Positions 14,899-15,781 of a DNA stretch of 15,781 bases are shown in pieces. Source of the DNA: Oscillospiraceae bacterium (GTDB lineage Bacteria > Bacillota > Clostridia > Oscillospirales > Ruminococcaceae); assembly GCA_900768675.1 (NCBI GenBank), contig CAAGDT010000145.1, forward strand, positions 1 to 15,781, written 5' to 3'. Within the stretch, counting starts at the first letter, position 1. Each line of letters begins with the position of its first letter. The notes beneath the pieces were generated by a model. The model saw only the letters and a list, made by a program, of their open reading frames with translations. It did not search any database and was not told the origin of the DNA. A program made the position numbers and the translations under genes.

Positions 14899-15781
14899 TT
14901 ATTCTCTCTCCGAAAGCGGCACATACTCCGTTCTCGGCTGAACGTTCATATAGGCGGGGCGGATAATCTTCTTACCGTTTATAAGCTCCTCAATACGGTG
15001 AGCCGACCAGCCCGAAATTCTTGCAATTGCAAATAAAGGGGTATAAAGCTCAATCGGAAGCCCCAGCATTGAGTAGCAGAAGCCGCTGTAAAAGTCGATG
15101 TTGGCGCTTACGCCCTTGTAGATACGGCGCTTTTTCGCTATAAGCTCCGCCGCAAGACGTTCTACCGATGAATAAAGGCGGAACTCCTTTTCCATCTGCT
15201 TTTCGCCTGCAAGCTTTTCAACATAGCCCTTGAAAATCTGGGCTCTCGGGTCGGAAACGGAGTAAACTGCATGTCCCATACCGTAGATAAGTCCGCTCCT
15301 GTCGAAAGCCTCCTTGTTCAGCAGCTTTTCAAGATAAGCGGTTATCTCCTCGTCGTCCTCCCAGTCGCTTACTGCCTTCTTAAGCTCGTCAAACATGCCC
15401 ATAACCTTAAGGTTAGCTCCGCCGTGCTTAGGACCTTTGAGGGAGCAGAGCGCCGCAGTAACTGCGGAGTAGGTGTCGGTGCCGGAGGAGGTGACAACGT
15501 GGGTTGTAAAGGTTGAGTTGTTGCCGCCGCCGTGCTCTGCGTGAAGCACAAGGGCAAGGTCAAGAACCCTTGCTTCAAGCTCGGTGTACTTGCTGTCCTC
15601 TCTTAGTAGGTGCAGTATGTTTTCCGCTATGGAAAGGCTCTTGTGGGGACGGTGAATAATAAGTCCGTCGCCGTCTATCAGATAGCGCTTAGCCTGATAG
15701 CTGTAAACTACCAGCATGGGGAACAGAGCGATAAGCTCAAGGGACTGCCTTAAAACGTTAGGCACGCTAAGGTCGTTGGGG
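14899..15781 (-). CDS. gltA: citrate synthase, C-terminal part (cut by window edge)
   Basis: The frame stays open to the right edge (it continues as PNDLS before the first visible GTG), so the N-terminus is outside the window; about 293 residues are seen of roughly 450. The enzyme condenses oxaloacetate and acetyl-CoA to citrate in the cytosol. In many fermentative Clostridia this feeds glutamate synthesis rather than a full TCA cycle. Active-site motifs are all present: HAEHGGGNNST (first His), PKHGGAN (second His), GMGHAVYSVSDPRA (oxaloacetate and CoA region) and NIDFYSG with the catalytic Asp, followed by the ISGWSAHRIEEL tail. The HAEHGGGNNST form is the variant common in Firmicutes citrate synthases. 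It ends at its own terminator and is not linked to the pilus genes. The symbol gltA is generic (citZ in Bacillus). Confidence 0.92.
   Translation of the reverse strand, partial: PNDLSVPNVLRQSLELIALFPMLVVYSYQAKRYLIDGDGLIIHRPHKSLSIAENILHLLREDSKYTELEARVLDLALVLHAEHGGGNNSTFTTHVVTSSGTDTYSAVTAALCSLKGPKHGGANLKVMGMFDELKKAVSDWEDDEEITAYLEKLLNKEAFDRSGLIYGMGHAVYSVSDPRAQIFKGYVEKLAGEKQMEKEFRLYSSVERLAAELIAKKRRIYKGVSANIDFYSGFCYSMLGLPIELYTPLFAIARISGWSAHRIEELINGKKIIRPAYMNVQPRTEYVPLSERE

Overview
The window most likely comes from a low-to-medium GC, Gram-positive (monoderm) Clostridia genome, probably a Ruminococcus-like gut or rumen bacterium. The reasons are strong AGGAGG-type ribosome binding sites, consensus SigA promoters, U-tailed intrinsic terminators, a mannan-type GH130 phosphorylase, and a type IV pilus (T4P) gene set with no secretin (PilQ) or pilotin. 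The taxon is an inference; no rRNA or other marker gene is present.

Layout: (1) 1-397 is non-coding and holds copy A of a structured dispersed repeat, followed by the terminator of the first gene. (2) 443-1450 (-) is a GH130 beta-mannoside phosphorylase with its own consensus promoter. (3) 1451-1840 is a divergent promoter region with an 18-bp perfect palindrome. (4) 1841-10331 (+) is a probable single T4P operon: pilC, a pilM-pilN fusion, pilO, a very large PilX/GspK-like protein with beta-helix-like repeats, and two large prepilins with KG|FTLxE cleavage sites. (5) 10332-10441 is a convergent intergenic region with two nested hairpins. (6) 10442-11503 (-) is the prepilin peptidase, with an unusual cytoplasmic insertion. 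(7) 11643-14426 (+) holds pilB (extension ATPase) and pilT (retraction ATPase), closed by a textbook terminator. (8) 14427-14898 is non-coding and holds copy B of the dispersed repeat plus the terminator of the next gene. (9) 14899-15781 (-) is the C-terminal part of a citrate synthase that runs off the right edge.

The T4P genes form a nearly complete machine. PilC is the membrane platform and PilB/PilT are the motors. PilM/N-PilO is the alignment complex linking cytoplasm to the outer face, and PilD cleaves the prepilins. The surface parts are unusual: no ordinary short (about 150 aa) major pilin lies in the window, and the three pilin-like proteins are 317, 407 and 831 aa. One carries ten cysteines in 75 residues plus an EF-hand-like Ca loop, and another carries a long Gly/Asn-rich beta-helix-like passenger. 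They look like a minor-pilin tip complex, possibly for adhesion to surfaces or polysaccharide; that role is inferred. The GH130 and citrate synthase genes have their own signals and are probably unrelated neighbours.
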